Source of the DNA: Mesorhizobium sp. YIM 152430 | GTDB taxonomy: Bacteria; Pseudomonadota; Alphaproteobacteria; Rhizobiales; Rhizobiaceae | Reading direction: 5' to 3' | Length of the DNA stretch: 64,000 nt | NCBI RefSeq assembly: GCF_029210365.1 | Contig: NZ_JARGES010000046.1 | Coordinates: 186,001 to 250,000 of the forward strand | In this document: in pieces, positions 1 to 9,544 of the stretch | Layout: every line of letters starts with the position of its first letter | Numbering within the stretch: position 1 is the stretch's first letter | Translations under genes and position numbers: made by a program | The notes under the pieces: generated by a model | The model's database searches: none | The model's input: only the letters and a program-made list of their open reading frames with translations | Told to the model about the DNA's origin: nothing

Positions 1-270
1 GATGGAGGACGAGCCGCCGAGCACCTTGCCGCGCGGCGTGGCCAGCTTGCGCCCGCCCAGATGCGTCTCCGCCTCGCTCTCGAAGCCCCAGTCGTAGAGG
101 CTCATATTCATCGGGAAGGAGAGGGCGGCAGGCATCTGGATGAAGGGGCCGATATCGGTGCCGCCATATTCGATGACGATGACGGAGTTCTGGCCGTCCT
201 CCGACAGGCGGTAGGCCAGGGCGGCGCCGGCGGACCCCGAACCGACGATGACGTAATCGGCTTCAAGCAT
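1..270 (-). CDS. betA: Choline dehydrogenase, N-terminal part (runs off the window)
   Basis: The reading frame begins with ATG at 270 and runs off the left edge, so only the first 90 residues are visible. They start [18 protein letters not shown], the FAD-binding dinucleotide fold of GMC oxidoreductases, and continue with the conserved [12 protein letters not shown] segment around residues 78-90. BetA oxidises choline to betaine aldehyde at the membrane. The start lies 2 bp after the betC stop, so betI-betC-betA reads as one operon for making glycine betaine from choline-O-sulfate or choline. Identification as choline dehydrogenase rather than another GMC oxidase rests on the betC/betI context. 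Confidence 0.93.
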   Translation of the reverse strand, partial: MLEADYVIVGSGSAGAALAYRLSEDGQNSVIVIEYGGTDIGPFIQMPAALSFPMNMSLYDWGFESEAETHLGGRKLATPRGKVLGGSSSI

Positions 271-272
271 GG

Positions 273-1793
273 TCATTCGCCTCGCGGAAAGCGCTGGCGA
301 TCTTCCAGCACGTTGAGATCCATGTGGTTGCGCATGTAGCGCTCCGACGCCTTTTGCAGCGGTTGGAATTCCCAAGGGTAGTAGGCGCCGTTGCGCAGCG
401 CCGGGTAGACGACCCAGCGGCGGGCCTGGCTTTCGCGCACCTCGGCATCGAAGCGCGCCATGTCCCAGCGCGCGCGGACCTTCGCCATGAATTCCGCGAC
501 GCGATCGGCATGGGCGGGGTCGGCGGCGAGATTGGTGAGTTCGGCCGGATCGGATTCCAGATCAAAGAGTTGCGGCGGGTCGATCTCGCAATGGACGAAC
601 TTAAACCGGCCCTCGCGGATCGCCACCATCGGCGCATAGGAGCCTTCGGCGGCATATTCCATCAGAACCGGCTCGTGGCGTTCATTACCGTCGATCATCG
701 GTTTGAGCGAGGTGCCGTCCGTCCATGGCATGATGGCGCTCATGTCGATGCCGGCGAGATCGCAAATGGTCGGGCAGATGTCGAGATTCGAGGTCGGGGT
801 GGCGTGATTGCCGGGTGCGATGCCCTTGCCGGCGATCATCAGCGGCACGCGGGCGGAGCCTTCGAGGAAGGACATCTTGAACCACAGGCCGCGCTCGCCA
901 AGCATTTCGCCATGGTCGGAGCAGAAGAGGACGATCGTGTCCTCCGCCATGCGGGTCCGGTCGAGCGTGTCGAGGATCGCGCCGACATGGTCGTCGAGAT
1001 AGGAGATGTTGGCGAAATAGGCGCGCCGCGACTTCTCGATGTCCGCGTCGGCGATGTCGAAGGCGGGGTAGTCGCTGGCGTGGTAGAGGCGCTGCGAATG
1101 CGGGTCCTGTTCCTCATAGGGGATGAAGCCGATTTCGGGCTTCAGATGCGCGCAATCCTCATAGAGGTCCCAATATTTCTGCCGCGCGACGAAGGGGTCG
1201 TGCGGGTGGGTGAAGGAGACGGTGAGGCACCAGGGGCGGCGGTTCTCGTCCTCGCTCAGGCGGGAAAGCTGGTAGAGCTTCTGGACGGCGTGGAAGGCGA
1301 CCTCGTCGTCATATTCCATCTGGTTGGTGATCTCGGCGACGCCCGCGCCGGTGACCGAGCCGAGATTGTGATACCACCAGTCGATCCGCTCGCCGGGCTT
1401 GCGGTAGTCGGGCGTCCAGCCGAAATCGGCGGGGTAGATGTCGGTGGTCAGCCGCTCCTCGAAGCCGTGCATCTGGTCCGGCCCGACGAAATGCATCTTG
1501 CCCGACAGCGCGGTGTGATAGCCGGCGCTGCGCAGATGATGCGCGAAGGTGGGGATCGCGGAAGGGAACTCGGCCGCATTGTCGTAGACGCGGGTGCGCG
1601 AGGGCAACTGGCCGCTCATGAAGGCGGCGCGGCCGGGCGCGCAGAGCGGCGAGGCGGTGTAGTTGGCCGCGAACCGCGCCGCGCGCGCGGCCAGCGCCTT
1701 CAGATGCGGCGCGTGGAGGAAGTCGGCCGGGCCGTCCGGGAACAGCGTTCCGGTCAACTGGTCAACCATGAGGATGAGGATGTTCGGCTTCAC
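273..1793 (-). CDS. betC: Choline-sulfatase
   Basis: A 506-residue sulfatase of the alkaline phosphatase superfamily that hydrolyses choline-O-sulfate to choline and sulfate in the cytoplasm. The N-terminus carries the metal-site Asp (NILILMVDQ). The sulfatase signature C-A-P-G-R begins at Cys51, the residue converted to formylglycine in this family. The metal-binding CSDHGEMLG motif is also present. The start is GTG at 1793, a few bases after a G-rich ribosome-binding stretch and 18 bp after the betI stop. Length and C-terminus ([20 protein letters not shown]) match rhizobial BetC. It sits between betI and betA, as in the rhizobial betICBA operon; betB is not visible here. Confidence 0.95.
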   Translation of the reverse strand: MKPNILILMVDQLTGTLFPDGPADFLHAPHLKALAARAARFAANYTASPLCAPGRAAFMSGQLPSRTRVYDNAAEFPSAIPTFAHHLRSAGYHTALSGKMHFVGPDQMHGFEERLTTDIYPADFGWTPDYRKPGERIDWWYHNLGSVTGAGVAEITNQMEYDDEVAFHAVQKLYQLSRLSEDENRRPWCLTVSFTHPHDPFVARQKYWDLYEDCAHLKPEIGFIPYEEQDPHSQRLYHASDYPAFDIADADIEKSRRAYFANISYLDDHVGAILDTLDRTRMAEDTIVLFCSDHGEMLGERGLWFKMSFLEGSARVPLMIAGKGIAPGNHATPTSNLDICPTICDLAGIDMSAIMPWTDGTSLKPMIDGNERHEPVLMEYAAEGSYAPMVAIREGRFKFVHCEIDPPQLFDLESDPAELTNLAADPAHADRVAEFMAKVRARWDMARFDAEVRESQARRWVVYPALRNGAYYPWEFQPLQKASERYMRNHMDLNVLEDRQRFPRGE

Positions 1794-1811
1794 TTGGTGT
1801 CCCCCCGGACG

Positions 1812-2435
1812 TTATTGGCTGTGCATCGAATGGGTCCGAAAACCGGTGCCCGTTTTTCGGTTTGATGCGATGATTTTGAGGTCGAGATAATCGTTGACGA
1901 GCGCGATGGCGGATGCCGCGTCCGGCGCGCCGTCCTTCAGCGCGCGGCGGATATAGAGCCCGTCGATCAGCGCGGCGATGCCTTCGGCGGTCTGTTCGGC
2001 ATCGGCCACAAGCGGGCGCAGACCGCTCATCAGGTTCGAGTGGAGACGCCGGGCATAGATGCGCAGGAGCCGGCGCATCGGCTCGGAACGCTGCGCCTCG
2101 ACATAGAAGGTCAGCCAGGCGGCGACCGTCTGCGCGGTGAACTGCTGGGCGGAGAAATTGACGGCGATGATCGCGCGGACGCGCTCCTCGGGCGTTTGCG
2201 CCTGGCCAAGCGCGATGCGGGCGTCGCGGCCGAGCTCGGCCAGGATGTGCCGCATGGTGGCGTGGAGGAGATCGTCCTTGGCGCCGAAATAGTGATGCGC
2301 GAGCGCGGAAGACACGCCCGCGCGCCTGGCGATCTGCGCCATCGTCACGTCGAGCGAGCCGCGCTCACCGATCGCGCCGATGGCGGCGTCGATGAGCGCC
2401 TTGCGGCGCAGCGGTTCCATTCCAAGCTTGGGCAT
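1812..2435 (-). CDS. betI: TetR-family repressor of the bet operon
   Basis: A 207-residue TetR/AcrR-type repressor with an N-terminal helix-turn-helix (about residues 31-50, [20 protein letters not shown]) followed by a BetI-type ligand domain. BetI represses betaine synthesis genes until choline is present. It is the first gene of the minus-strand bet operon, and a perfect 14-bp palindrome lies 19 bp upstream of its start. The last 15 or so codons are unusual: they read through a small rhizobial palindromic repeat (1836-1860), so the C-terminal tail is probably an insertion-derived extension rather than conserved protein. Confidence 0.93.
   Translation of the reverse strand: MPKLGMEPLRRKALIDAAIGAIGERGSLDVTMAQIARRAGVSSALAHHYFGAKDDLLHATMRHILAELGRDARIALGQAQTPEERVRAIIAVNFSAQQFTAQTVAAWLTFYVEAQRSEPMRRLLRIYARRLHSNLMSGLRPLVADAEQTAEGIAALIDGLYIRRALKDGAPDAASAIALVNDYLDLKIIASNRKTGTGFRTHSMHSQ
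1836..1860. repeat. Small rhizobial palindromic repeat inside the 3' end of betI
   Basis: CCGAAAA (1836-1842) and TTTTCGG (1854-1860) form an inverted repeat around a GC-rich centre. It is followed by a TTTGATGCGATGATTTT-like tail. From memory this matches a short palindrome common between genes in Rhizobium and Mesorhizobium genomes. Here it lies within the translated end of betI. No second copy was noticed in the window. Confidence 0.6.
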
Positions 2436-2453
2436 GGAACCGGTTTATCGTTT

Positions 2454-2467
2454 ATTGACTGGTCAAT
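2454..2467. promoter_or_regulatory. Probable BetI operator
   Basis: ATTGAC-TG-GTCAAT is a perfect two-fold palindrome (6-bp arms, 2-bp centre) in the gap between betI (minus) and the thiolase gene (plus). TetR regulators usually bind such palindromes beside their own gene, and this sequence resembles BetI boxes. It could affect either divergent promoter. Confidence 0.6.
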
Positions 2468-2577
2468 CAAGAACCGGAACAAAACGGATGTTCGTTCAGG
2501 ACTGAACAAATTTCAGGTTTCGACAGGCGGTTGACGCATGGTAGGGTGCGCGCATTCCCTAGGAGGCCAGAATTCAC

Positions 2578-3744
2578 ATGACCGCTTGTATTGTCGGCTG
2601 GGCGCATTCCCAGTTCGGAAAACTGCCCGAAGAAACCGTCGAAAGCCTGATCACGGCCGTCGCGGCGGACGCGCTCTCCCATGCCGGCATCGGGCCGGAG
2701 GATGTGGACGAGATCGTGCTCGGGCACTTCAATGCGGGCTTCTCGGCCCAGGATTTCACCGCAAGTCTGGTGTTGCAGGCCGACGACCGGCTGCGCTTCA
2801 AGCCGGCGACGCGCGTCGAGAATGCCTGCGCGACCGGTTCGGCCGCCGTGCGCCAGGGCATCCGCGCCATCGAAGCCAATGCGGCGAAGATCGTGCTCGT
2901 CGTCGGCGTCGAGCAGATGACGACGACCAAGGGGCCGGATGTCGGCCGCAACCTCTTGAAGGCATCCTATCTGCCGGAGGAAGGCGACACGCCGGCGGGG
3001 TTCGCGGGCGTCTTCGGCGGCATCGCGCAGTCCTATTTCCAGCGTCACGGCGACCAGTCGGACGCGCTGGCGGCCATTGCGGCGAAGAACCACAAGAACG
3101 GCGTCGACAACCCCTATGCGCAGATGCGCACCGATTTCGGCTTCGACTTCTGCCGCAACGAGAGCGAGAAGAACCCGTTCGTCGCCGGTCCGCTGAAGCG
3201 CACCGACTGCTCGCTCGTCTCCGACGGCGCGGCGGCGATCGTGTTGGCCGACACGCGCACCGCGCTCGGGATGAGGCGCGCCGTCGCCTTCCGCGCCAAC
3301 GAGCACGTGCAGGACTTCCTGCCACTGTCGAAGCGCGACATCCTGTTGTTCGAGGGCGCCGAGGAAGCCTGGGCGCGGGCGCTTAAGAACGCCGGCGTCA
3401 AGCTCGACGACCTCTCCTTCGTCGAGACGCATGATTGCTTCACCATCGCCGAACTGATCGAATATGAGGCCATGGGGCTGGCCAAGCGGGGCGAGGGCGG
3501 CAAGATCGCGCTCGAAGGCCAGACGAAGAAGGACGGCAGGCTGCCGGTCAATCCGTCGGGCGGGCTGAAATCCAAGGGCCACCCGATCGGTGCGACGGGC
3601 GTTTCCATGCACGCGCTTTCGGCCATGCAACTGACCGGCGAGGCGGGCGGCATCCAGATCCCGAACGCCAAGCTGGCGGGCATCTTCAACATGGGCGGCG
3701 CGGCGGTCGCCAACTACGTCTCGATCCTCGAGCGCATCAAGTGA
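2578..3744 (+). CDS. Acetyl-CoA acetyltransferase, SCP2-like thiolase
   Basis: A 388-residue thiolase-fold enzyme expected to make or cleave C-C bonds on acyl-CoA thioesters. The nucleophilic cysteine is Cys84 in ENACATGSAA. The C-terminal catalytic block is GHPIGATG (His335), followed by FNMGGAAVANY in place of the CxGGG motif with the second catalytic cysteine. This pattern is typical of the SCP2/thiolase-like branch. An AGGAGG ribosome site sits 12 bp before the ATG at 2578. It overlaps the following SDR gene by 4 bp, so the two are translationally coupled and probably act on the same acyl-CoA pathway. The substrate is not evident. Confidence 0.88.
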   Translation: MTACIVGWAHSQFGKLPEETVESLITAVAADALSHAGIGPEDVDEIVLGHFNAGFSAQDFTASLVLQADDRLRFKPATRVENACATGSAAVRQGIRAIEANAAKIVLVVGVEQMTTTKGPDVGRNLLKASYLPEEGDTPAGFAGVFGGIAQSYFQRHGDQSDALAAIAAKNHKNGVDNPYAQMRTDFGFDFCRNESEKNPFVAGPLKRTDCSLVSDGAAAIVLADTRTALGMRRAVAFRANEHVQDFLPLSKRDILLFEGAEEAWARALKNAGVKLDDLSFVETHDCFTIAELIEYEAMGLAKRGEGGKIALEGQTKKDGRLPVNPSGGLKSKGHPIGATGVSMHALSAMQLTGEAGGIQIPNAKLAGIFNMGGAAVANYVSILERIK

Positions 3745-4412
3745 AACGACCGGCCGTCGTCACCGGCGGGGCGACCGGCATCGGCTTTGCCGTTGCCGAG
3801 CGCCTGCTGGACGATGGCTGGCCCGTCGCCATCATCGACGCCGACGCCGAGGCGATCTCGGAAGCGGAGGAACGGCTGGGCGACGAGGACGCGATCTTCA
3901 TCCGCGCCGATCTGACGGACGAGGAGGAGATGGAAGTGGCGTTCGACCAGTGCGTCGACGCCTTCGGCCCGCTCGCAGCCCTCGTCAACGCCTCGAGCCA
4001 TGCGCCTGCGGGCGGACTTGACGAGACGACTGGGGAGTTCCTGCGCGAGGTGCTGGAAGTCAATCTCGTCGCGACGCTGACCGCCTGCCGGGCGGGCGTC
4101 GAGCGGCGTGGCGACGAACTCGCGATCGTCAATCTGTGCGCCGCTGCCGGGCAGGGGCGGCTCGCCTACGGCATCGCGCAGGCAGGCATCCGCGCGCTGA
4201 CCGAGGGGCTTGCTGTCGAGCTCGGGCCGAAGGGCGTGCGCGTCAACGGCGTCTGCACGGGAGCGGACGAGCATGTCGAGACGCTGCCGCTGCGGCGCGT
4301 GGCGGATGAGGAGGAGGTTGCCGGCGCGGTGGCGTATCTGTTGTCGATCGATGCGAGCTATGTCAGCGGGCATGTGCTGGTGGTCGACGGGGGGATGTCG
4401 AAGGCGGGGTGA
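3741..4412 (+). CDS. SDR-family protein with a degenerate active site
   Basis: A 223-residue Rossmann-fold protein of the short-chain dehydrogenase/reductase family. The nucleotide-binding TGGATGIG motif is at residues 8-15, the usual NAG appears as VNAS, and the C-terminus has the SGHVLVVDGG block. The active site is altered: the YxxxK motif reads YGIAQ (Tyr143 kept, Lys replaced by Gln147), and the usual N-x-S-S segment is NLCAA, without serine. It may bind a nucleotide without being a normal oxidoreductase. The start is GTG at 3741, overlapping the thiolase stop, which implies a shared operon. Confidence 0.82.
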   Translation: MKRPAVVTGGATGIGFAVAERLLDDGWPVAIIDADAEAISEAEERLGDEDAIFIRADLTDEEEMEVAFDQCVDAFGPLAALVNASSHAPAGGLDETTGEFLREVLEVNLVATLTACRAGVERRGDELAIVNLCAAAGQGRLAYGIAQAGIRALTEGLAVELGPKGVRVNGVCTGADEHVETLPLRRVADEEEVAGAVAYLLSIDASYVSGHVLVVDGGMSKAG

Positions 4413-4493
4413 GGCTGGGTGCTGGCTTGCTTGTGAAAGCGAGCCGGGCTGACAGGGGCGGATGGGTCGGCAGCGCGGGAACGGCGGCGGTGT

Positions 4494-5231
4494 TCAGTAA
4501 ACCGAGATCGTCCCGTAGCCCGGCACTTTCAAACCAAGCCGCTTCAGGTCGACGCCGGCCACCAATCCCAGAAAGTGAAACTCGATGCCGCTCGCCGCGC
4601 CGATGGTGAAGCCGGCATAGCCGCCGAGGGAGACGCGGAAGTCGCGGCCGTCGGGAGTCATGCCGAATGTGCCGAGGCCGGGGGCGTAGTCGCGGCCGAC
4701 GGCGTTGGGCGGGAGTCGGCCGCCGAAGCCGGGGACGGCGTCGAGGACATTGGCGACGAAGCTGTTGGAGTTGGGGCCGGGCCAGATGCGGTAGCCGCCG
4801 GGTTCAGCATAGGGATAGGCCGCGATAGCGGCGTCGAACTGGGGCAGCAACTGCCCGGCCGCCGCGCCCTGGACGGAATGGACCACATAAGGCGGGTTCG
4901 AATACCAGTACCCGTCCGCGTCGCGATGGTTGCGGCGGACGGGCGAACCCCAGCCGACCTTGTCGTAGCGCTCGTAGGTCGTCTCCCCAGGGCGCTTCAG
5001 CACGATCCAGCTATGCACCGACAATGCGCCCTTGAGCCCGCCGGTGCGCGCGGCGAGGACGTAAATGCCAGCATCGTCGGCAGCGGGCGGCGGCAGCAGG
5101 CCGGACGACGTCCAGGTCGCGCCGCGCCAGCTATCGGGCCGGTCGGTGATCGACCACCAGGCGAGCGTCGCCAGCGCCGGCAGCAGAAAGAAGACGAAGA
5201 CGAGGGCGGCGAGACGCAGGGCGATGGTCAT
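4494..5231 (-). CDS. DUF3750 family membrane-anchored protein
   Basis: A 245-residue protein beginning MTIALRLAALVFVFFLLPAL, an N-terminal membrane anchor or uncleaved signal. The rest is predicted periplasmic and contains blocks typical of DUF3750 (HSWIVLKRPG, YRIWPGPNSNSFVANVL, GIEFHFLGLVAGVDLKR). An alternative TTG start at 5261 would add ten residues; ATG at 5231 places the hydrophobic segment at the N-terminus and is preferred. The function of the family is unknown. It converges with the SDR gene and diverges from the asparaginase gene. Confidence 0.78.
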   Translation of the reverse strand: MTIALRLAALVFVFFLLPALATLAWWSITDRPDSWRGATWTSSGLLPPPAADDAGIYVLAARTGGLKGALSVHSWIVLKRPGETTYERYDKVGWGSPVRRNHRDADGYWYSNPPYVVHSVQGAAAGQLLPQFDAAIAAYPYAEPGGYRIWPGPNSNSFVANVLDAVPGFGGRLPPNAVGRDYAPGLGTFGMTPDGRDFRVSLGGYAGFTIGAASGIEFHFLGLVAGVDLKRLGLKVPGYGTISVY

Positions 5232-5299
5232 GAAGCGGCGCGCTTCCTTTCGGGCGGGCAAATCGGTATGTGGCGGGCAGTGGTTCTTGAGGGAAGATA

Positions 5300-6298
5300 A
5301 TGGCGAATCCGGTTCTGGTCGAAGTCACGCGCGGAAATGTGATCGAAAGCCGCCATCGCGGCGCGGTTTCGGTGTTCGACGGCGACGGGACGCAGGTGCT
5401 GTCGATCGGCGATGTCGCGCGGCCGGTTTTCCCGCGCTCGGCAGTGAAGTCGATCCAGGCGCTGCCGCTGGTCGAGAGCGGCGCGGCGGATGCCTATGGA
5501 TTTTCGGATGCCGATCTGGCGCTCGCCTGTGCATCGCACGCCGGCGAGACGCGCCATGCCGACCGCGCGGCGTCGATGCTGGCGCGTGCCGGGCTCGATG
5601 CAAGCGCGCTCGAATGCGGCGCGCACTGGCCGACGCGGCAGGAGGCGCTGGTCGAACTGGCGCGTTCCGGCGCGTCCCCGACGGCCCTGCACAACAACTG
5701 CTCGGGCAAGCATTCGGGGTTCGTCTGCACCTGCCGGCATCTGGGCATCGATCATCGCGGCTATTTGAAGGCCGGGCACCGCTCGCAGGAGATGGTGCGC
5801 GAGGCGATGGAAACTGTGACGGGCGCGGCGCACTTTGAGGACGCCTGCGGCACCGATGGCTGCTCGATCCCGACCTATGCGATCCCGCTGACCGATCTGG
5901 CGCGCGGCTTTGCGCGGATGGTGACGGGGCGCGGGCTCGGAGAAAAACGCGCGGCAGCGGCGAAGAGGCTGATCGCGGCCTGCATGGCCGAGCCGTTCTA
6001 CGTTTCGGGCACGGACCGGATGGACACGCGGCTGATGATTGCGGGTGTGGGGCGGATCTTCGTCAAGGTCGGCGCGGAGGGGGTTTATTGCGGCGCGTTG
6101 CCAGAGCTTGGGCTCGGCTTTGCGCTGAAATGCGACGATGGTGCGGTGCGGGCGGCGGAGACGATGGTCGCGGCGCTGATCGCGCAATTGATGAAGGGGG
6201 AGTTGGGGGAGCGGGTCGGCGAGATGGCGCGGCCGGTGATGACGAACTGGAACGGGATCGAGGTCGGGACGGTGCGGCCGGTGGGCGGCCTCACGTAG
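5300..6298 (+). CDS. ansA: L-asparaginase II (rhizobial, thermolabile type)
   Basis: A 332-residue asparaginase of the Rhizobium etli AnsA class, unrelated to E. coli AnsB, hydrolysing asparagine to aspartate and ammonia in the cytoplasm. The Ser-x-x-Lys pair characteristic of this family is in PRSAVKSIQALPL (Ser47, Lys50). The family blocks SHAGETRHADRA, HNNCSGKHSGFVCTC and DACGTDGCSIP are all present. The start ATG at 5300 follows a GAGGGAAG ribosome site. It stands alone between a divergent and a convergent neighbour. Confidence 0.9.
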   Translation: MANPVLVEVTRGNVIESRHRGAVSVFDGDGTQVLSIGDVARPVFPRSAVKSIQALPLVESGAADAYGFSDADLALACASHAGETRHADRAASMLARAGLDASALECGAHWPTRQEALVELARSGASPTALHNNCSGKHSGFVCTCRHLGIDHRGYLKAGHRSQEMVREAMETVTGAAHFEDACGTDGCSIPTYAIPLTDLARGFARMVTGRGLGEKRAAAAKRLIAACMAEPFYVSGTDRMDTRLMIAGVGRIFVKVGAEGVYCGALPELGLGFALKCDDGAVRAAETMVAALIAQLMKGELGERVGEMARPVMTNWNGIEVGTVRPVGGLT

Positions 6299-6315
6299 GA
6301 CCGCGACGTCGCGCC

Positions 6316-7704
6316 TTAGCCCACCACATCCTCTTCCAGCCGTCGCGGCGAGAGCTTTTCGCAAAACACGGTGCCGTCCTCGGGCAGCGGCTTGACCGGG
6401 GCGTCGAGCGTGGGCTGCGAGACCGGGACGGGCGGTTCGAAGACGGTGGCGCCGACGATGACGTTCTGGCCGCCGCGGACCGTCTCGATGCGGGCCTGGC
6501 GGGCTTCGAGGACGCGTTCCTGAAGACGGCCGTCCACAAGCGAGCGCAGGATGCCGCCTTCGTTCTCGATCCGGCGGAATTCTTCCCATGCGGTTTCGCA
6601 CAAGGATGCGATGAGCTGATTCTGAAGATCGGGCGCGGGCGTCGGGTTGGAGATCGGGCGAAGCTGCACCTCGCGCTTCATCACGGTCTGCGTGGCGAGC
6701 GCCATGCGGCGGGCGGCGCTTTCCGGCAGGCCGAGCGGCATGGTGTGCGGCAGGACCGAAACCGAATTTGCGCCGCCGCCTATCGCAGCCGCGGCTGCGA
6801 GCGTGTTACGCGTCAGATTCGTTTCCGGATCGAGACGGCTCATCATGCGGAACGAGGTTTCGGCATGGATGCTGGCCGGGACCGGCGGCAGCGAGGACTG
6901 CTCCTCCACGGCGGCCCAAAGGGCGCGCAGGGCGCGGATCTTGACGATGGTCGACAGCGGGTCCTGACCCGCGGCGAGGGCGAAGCCGATATGCGGCGCG
7001 GCATAGACCAGCGGCTGGCGGGCTTCCTCGAACATGCGCAGATGGCCGACCGCCGAGGCGAGGATTATTCCGAGTTCCTGCGCGTCGGTCGCTCCGGCAT
7101 TGTGGACGACGCGGCCGTCGGCCTCGAGGAAGACCGCCGGCGCGCCGACGGAGAAGAAATGGGCCAGCGACTGCGGCATTGACGCCTGCAACGCCTCGAT
7201 CGACATGCGCAGCCGGCCGGTGCCGGCGAAGACGGCGCCCGGATCTACGCCGAAGGACAGGCTGAGCCGGGCCGGATCGACATTCGGCCAGTTGTGGAAA
7301 AGCGTCTCCATCCAGTCGACCGAGGCGCGGCTGGCCGGATGGACGTCGATGCGCAGATGCACCTTGTCGATGGGAACGCCCTTGAGTGCGGTGCGCAGCG
7401 CCTCGGGCGTGGCGGGAAGGCCGTAGCCGAACGCGTTCGGCGCCCCCTCGAAGACCAGCGCGAGGCCGTCGGCTCCATTGGCCAGATCGGTCAGCGCCTG
7501 CTGGTTGGCGCGGGCGGGATCGGGATCGTCGACCCGTTGCAGGATCTTCCACTGGGCCGCGCCGCCGGCGCGCATCTGTAGACCCGACGCGTCGACCTCG
7601 TAATGAACGCGCGGCGACGCCGCAGGTGCGGCTGCAAGACGTTCGAGCCAGCTTTCCCGCTTCATCGCCGTGAACGATCTGGTGCCGACGCTTGCTGCTT
7701 CCAT
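6316..7704 (-). CDS. Methylmalonyl-CoA mutase small-subunit-like protein
   Basis: A 462-residue protein of the methylmalonyl-CoA mutase TIM-barrel family, resembling the non-catalytic small (beta) subunit. Recognisable blocks include WKILQRVDDPDP, GADGLALVFEGAPNAFGYGL, HAETSFRMMSRLDPETNLTRNT and IGGGANSVSVLPHT. The C-terminus lacks the DxHxxG cobalamin-binding domain of the large subunit, and no large-subunit gene is in the window. A strong GGAAGGG site precedes the ATG at 7704; a GTG six bases upstream is possible. It may partner a mutase encoded elsewhere or have another role. Confidence 0.75.
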   Translation of the reverse strand: MEAASVGTRSFTAMKRESWLERLAAAPAASPRVHYEVDASGLQMRAGGAAQWKILQRVDDPDPARANQQALTDLANGADGLALVFEGAPNAFGYGLPATPEALRTALKGVPIDKVHLRIDVHPASRASVDWMETLFHNWPNVDPARLSLSFGVDPGAVFAGTGRLRMSIEALQASMPQSLAHFFSVGAPAVFLEADGRVVHNAGATDAQELGIILASAVGHLRMFEEARQPLVYAAPHIGFALAAGQDPLSTIVKIRALRALWAAVEEQSSLPPVPASIHAETSFRMMSRLDPETNLTRNTLAAAAAIGGGANSVSVLPHTMPLGLPESAARRMALATQTVMKREVQLRPISNPTPAPDLQNQLIASLCETAWEEFRRIENEGGILRSLVDGRLQERVLEARQARIETVRGGQNVIVGATVFEPPVPVSQPTLDAPVKPLPEDGTVFCEKLSPRRLEEDVVG

Positions 7705-7911
7705 TTCCACCCTTCCTTTGGCTGCACGCGGGCAGCCCGTCCCGATTGAACTTAAGGGTGCGGGACGACACGCGCAACGCGGCAGGGCGCGGCAAGGTGT
7801 CTTTTGCCCATACGATGTTGCACATGCGTCCTGGAAGGCGGCGGACCACTTGACGTTGGCTGCTCATATGATGAACGTGACGGCGAGCGGTTTGGCAGTG
7901 GAGGGGCGTCG

Positions 7912-9465
7912 ATGTGGCAGGCGGAGAGCATTTTCCTGGGCGCGAGCCGCAAGCCGGACGACAGCTATCAGGGGCCGGAGGAACTGATTCTCAAATACGG
8001 CAACCGGCACGGGCTGGTGACCGGCGCCACCGGCACCGGCAAGACTGTGACGCTGCAAATCCTCGCCGAAGGCTTCTCGGATGCCGGCGTGCCGGTGTTC
8101 TGCGCCGACATCAAGGGTGACGTGGCGGGCCTGGCGAAGTCGGGCGAGCCGAAGGACTTTCTCGCCAAGCGCGCCGAGGCGATCCAGCTTTCGAATTATG
8201 AATTCAAGGAATTCCCGGTCGTCTTCTGGGACCTCTTCGGCGAACAGGGCCACCCGATCCGCGCCACGGTCTCGGAGATGGGGCCGCTGCTCTTGTCGCG
8301 GCTTCTCAACCTGACGGAGGCGCAGGAAGGCGTCGTCAACATCGCCTTCAAGCTGGCCGACGAGGAGGGGATGCTTCTTCTCGACATGAAGGACATGCAG
8401 TCCATGCTGGCCTCCATGGCCGAGCGCGCGAGCGAACTCTCGAGCCGCTACGGCAACATCACCAAGGCGTCGGTCGGCGCGATCCAGCGGGCGCTGCTGG
8501 TGCTCGAAGGGCAGGGCGGCGACCACTTCTTCGGCGAGCCGGCGCTGCGCATCTCCGACCTGATGCGCACCACGCGCGACGGGCGCGGCGCGATCAACGT
8601 GCTCGCCGCCGACCGCCTGATGATGAATCCGCGGCTCTACGCGACCTTCCTTTTGTGGCTGATGTCGGAACTGTTCGAGGAACTGCCTGAGATCGGCGAC
8701 CCGGACAAGCCGAAGCTCGTCTTCTTCTTCGATGAGGCGCATCTCTTGTTTTCCGACGCGCCGAAGGTGCTGGTCGAGCGCGTGGAGCAGGTGGTGCGGC
8801 TGATCCGCTCCAAGGGCGTCGGCGTCTATTTCGTCACCCAAAATCCGCTCGACGTGCCGGAGACGGTGCTGGCGCAATTGGGCAACAGGGTTCAACATGC
8901 CCTCCGCGCGTATACGCCGCGCGAGCAGAAGGCGGTGAAGACGGCGGCCGAAACGTTCCGGCCGAACCCGGATTTCAACTGCGCCGACGCGATCACGCAG
9001 CTCGGCACCGGCGAGGCGCTGGTCTCGACGCTGGAGGAAAAGGGCGTGCCGTCGATGGTGCAGCGGACCCTGATCCGCCCGCCATCCTCGCGGCTGGGAC
9101 CGCTGACGCCCGACGAACGCCGGCAGGTGATAGGCCAGAGCCCGGTGGCGGGGCAATACGACACGACCATAGATCGCGAATCCGCCTACGAGATGCTGGC
9201 AAAGCAGGCCGAGGCGAAGGCGCGCGCGGAGGAGGACCAGCGGACGCGCGAGGCGGCGCAGAAGGAAGAGGCGGCGCGCGGCCGCTGGACGCTGCCGGAC
9301 ATCAACGGCGATGGCCGCCGCGACCGCGCTCCGGCACGGCCGCGCGCCTCGAACCGTCAGTCGGTAGCCGAAGCCGCGATGAAGTCGGTCGTTCGCTCGG
9401 TCGGCTCTTCGGTCGGGCGGGCGCTGGTGCGCGGGATCTTGGGGAGCTTGAAGAAGGGATTTTAG
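7912..9465 (+). CDS. HerA-like ATPase/helicase, DUF853 family
   Basis: A 517-residue P-loop ATPase of the bacterial HerA/YjgR type (DUF853). Walker A is GATGTGKT at residues 38-45; the Walker B-like stretch is [13 protein letters not shown]; a sensor-like [13 protein letters not shown] follows. The C-terminal 100 residues are charged and low-complexity ([20 protein letters not shown]) before a basic tail. ATG at 7912 is chosen because GGAGGGG lies just before it and the protein begins right before the conserved core; the frame stays open further upstream. Relatives are hexameric DNA-translocase-like ATPases, but the cellular role of this branch is not settled. Confidence 0.88.
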   Translation: MWQAESIFLGASRKPDDSYQGPEELILKYGNRHGLVTGATGTGKTVTLQILAEGFSDAGVPVFCADIKGDVAGLAKSGEPKDFLAKRAEAIQLSNYEFKEFPVVFWDLFGEQGHPIRATVSEMGPLLLSRLLNLTEAQEGVVNIAFKLADEEGMLLLDMKDMQSMLASMAERASELSSRYGNITKASVGAIQRALLVLEGQGGDHFFGEPALRISDLMRTTRDGRGAINVLAADRLMMNPRLYATFLLWLMSELFEELPEIGDPDKPKLVFFFDEAHLLFSDAPKVLVERVEQVVRLIRSKGVGVYFVTQNPLDVPETVLAQLGNRVQHALRAYTPREQKAVKTAAETFRPNPDFNCADAITQLGTGEALVSTLEEKGVPSMVQRTLIRPPSSRLGPLTPDERRQVIGQSPVAGQYDTTIDRESAYEMLAKQAEAKARAEEDQRTREAAQKEEAARGRWTLPDINGDGRRDRAPARPRASNRQSVAEAAMKSVVRSVGSSVGRALVRGILGSLKKGF

Positions 9466-9488
9466 GGGAGTGTTTTGTTGAAGTCACC

Positions 9489-9527
9489 CCACCCTTTATG
9501 CCCCTTGTGGAGAGGGATAAAGGGTGG
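9489..9527. terminator. Intergenic hairpin between convergent genes
   Basis: CCACCCTTTAT (9489-9499) pairs perfectly with ATAAAGGGTGG (9517-9527), an 11-bp stem with a 17-nt loop. It lies between the HerA-like gene (plus) and the L,D-transpeptidase gene (minus). It may end both transcripts. It also resembles the CACCCTTTAT...AAAGGGTG palindromes scattered in rhizobial intergenic regions. Confidence 0.5.
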
Positions 9528-9544
9528 CGGCCCTTCGATAAAGA

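Noticed and set aside
324-1865. Long plus-strand open frame opposite betC
   Set aside because: It is the high-GC complement of a clear sulfatase gene, with no recognisable motifs and low-complexity composition.
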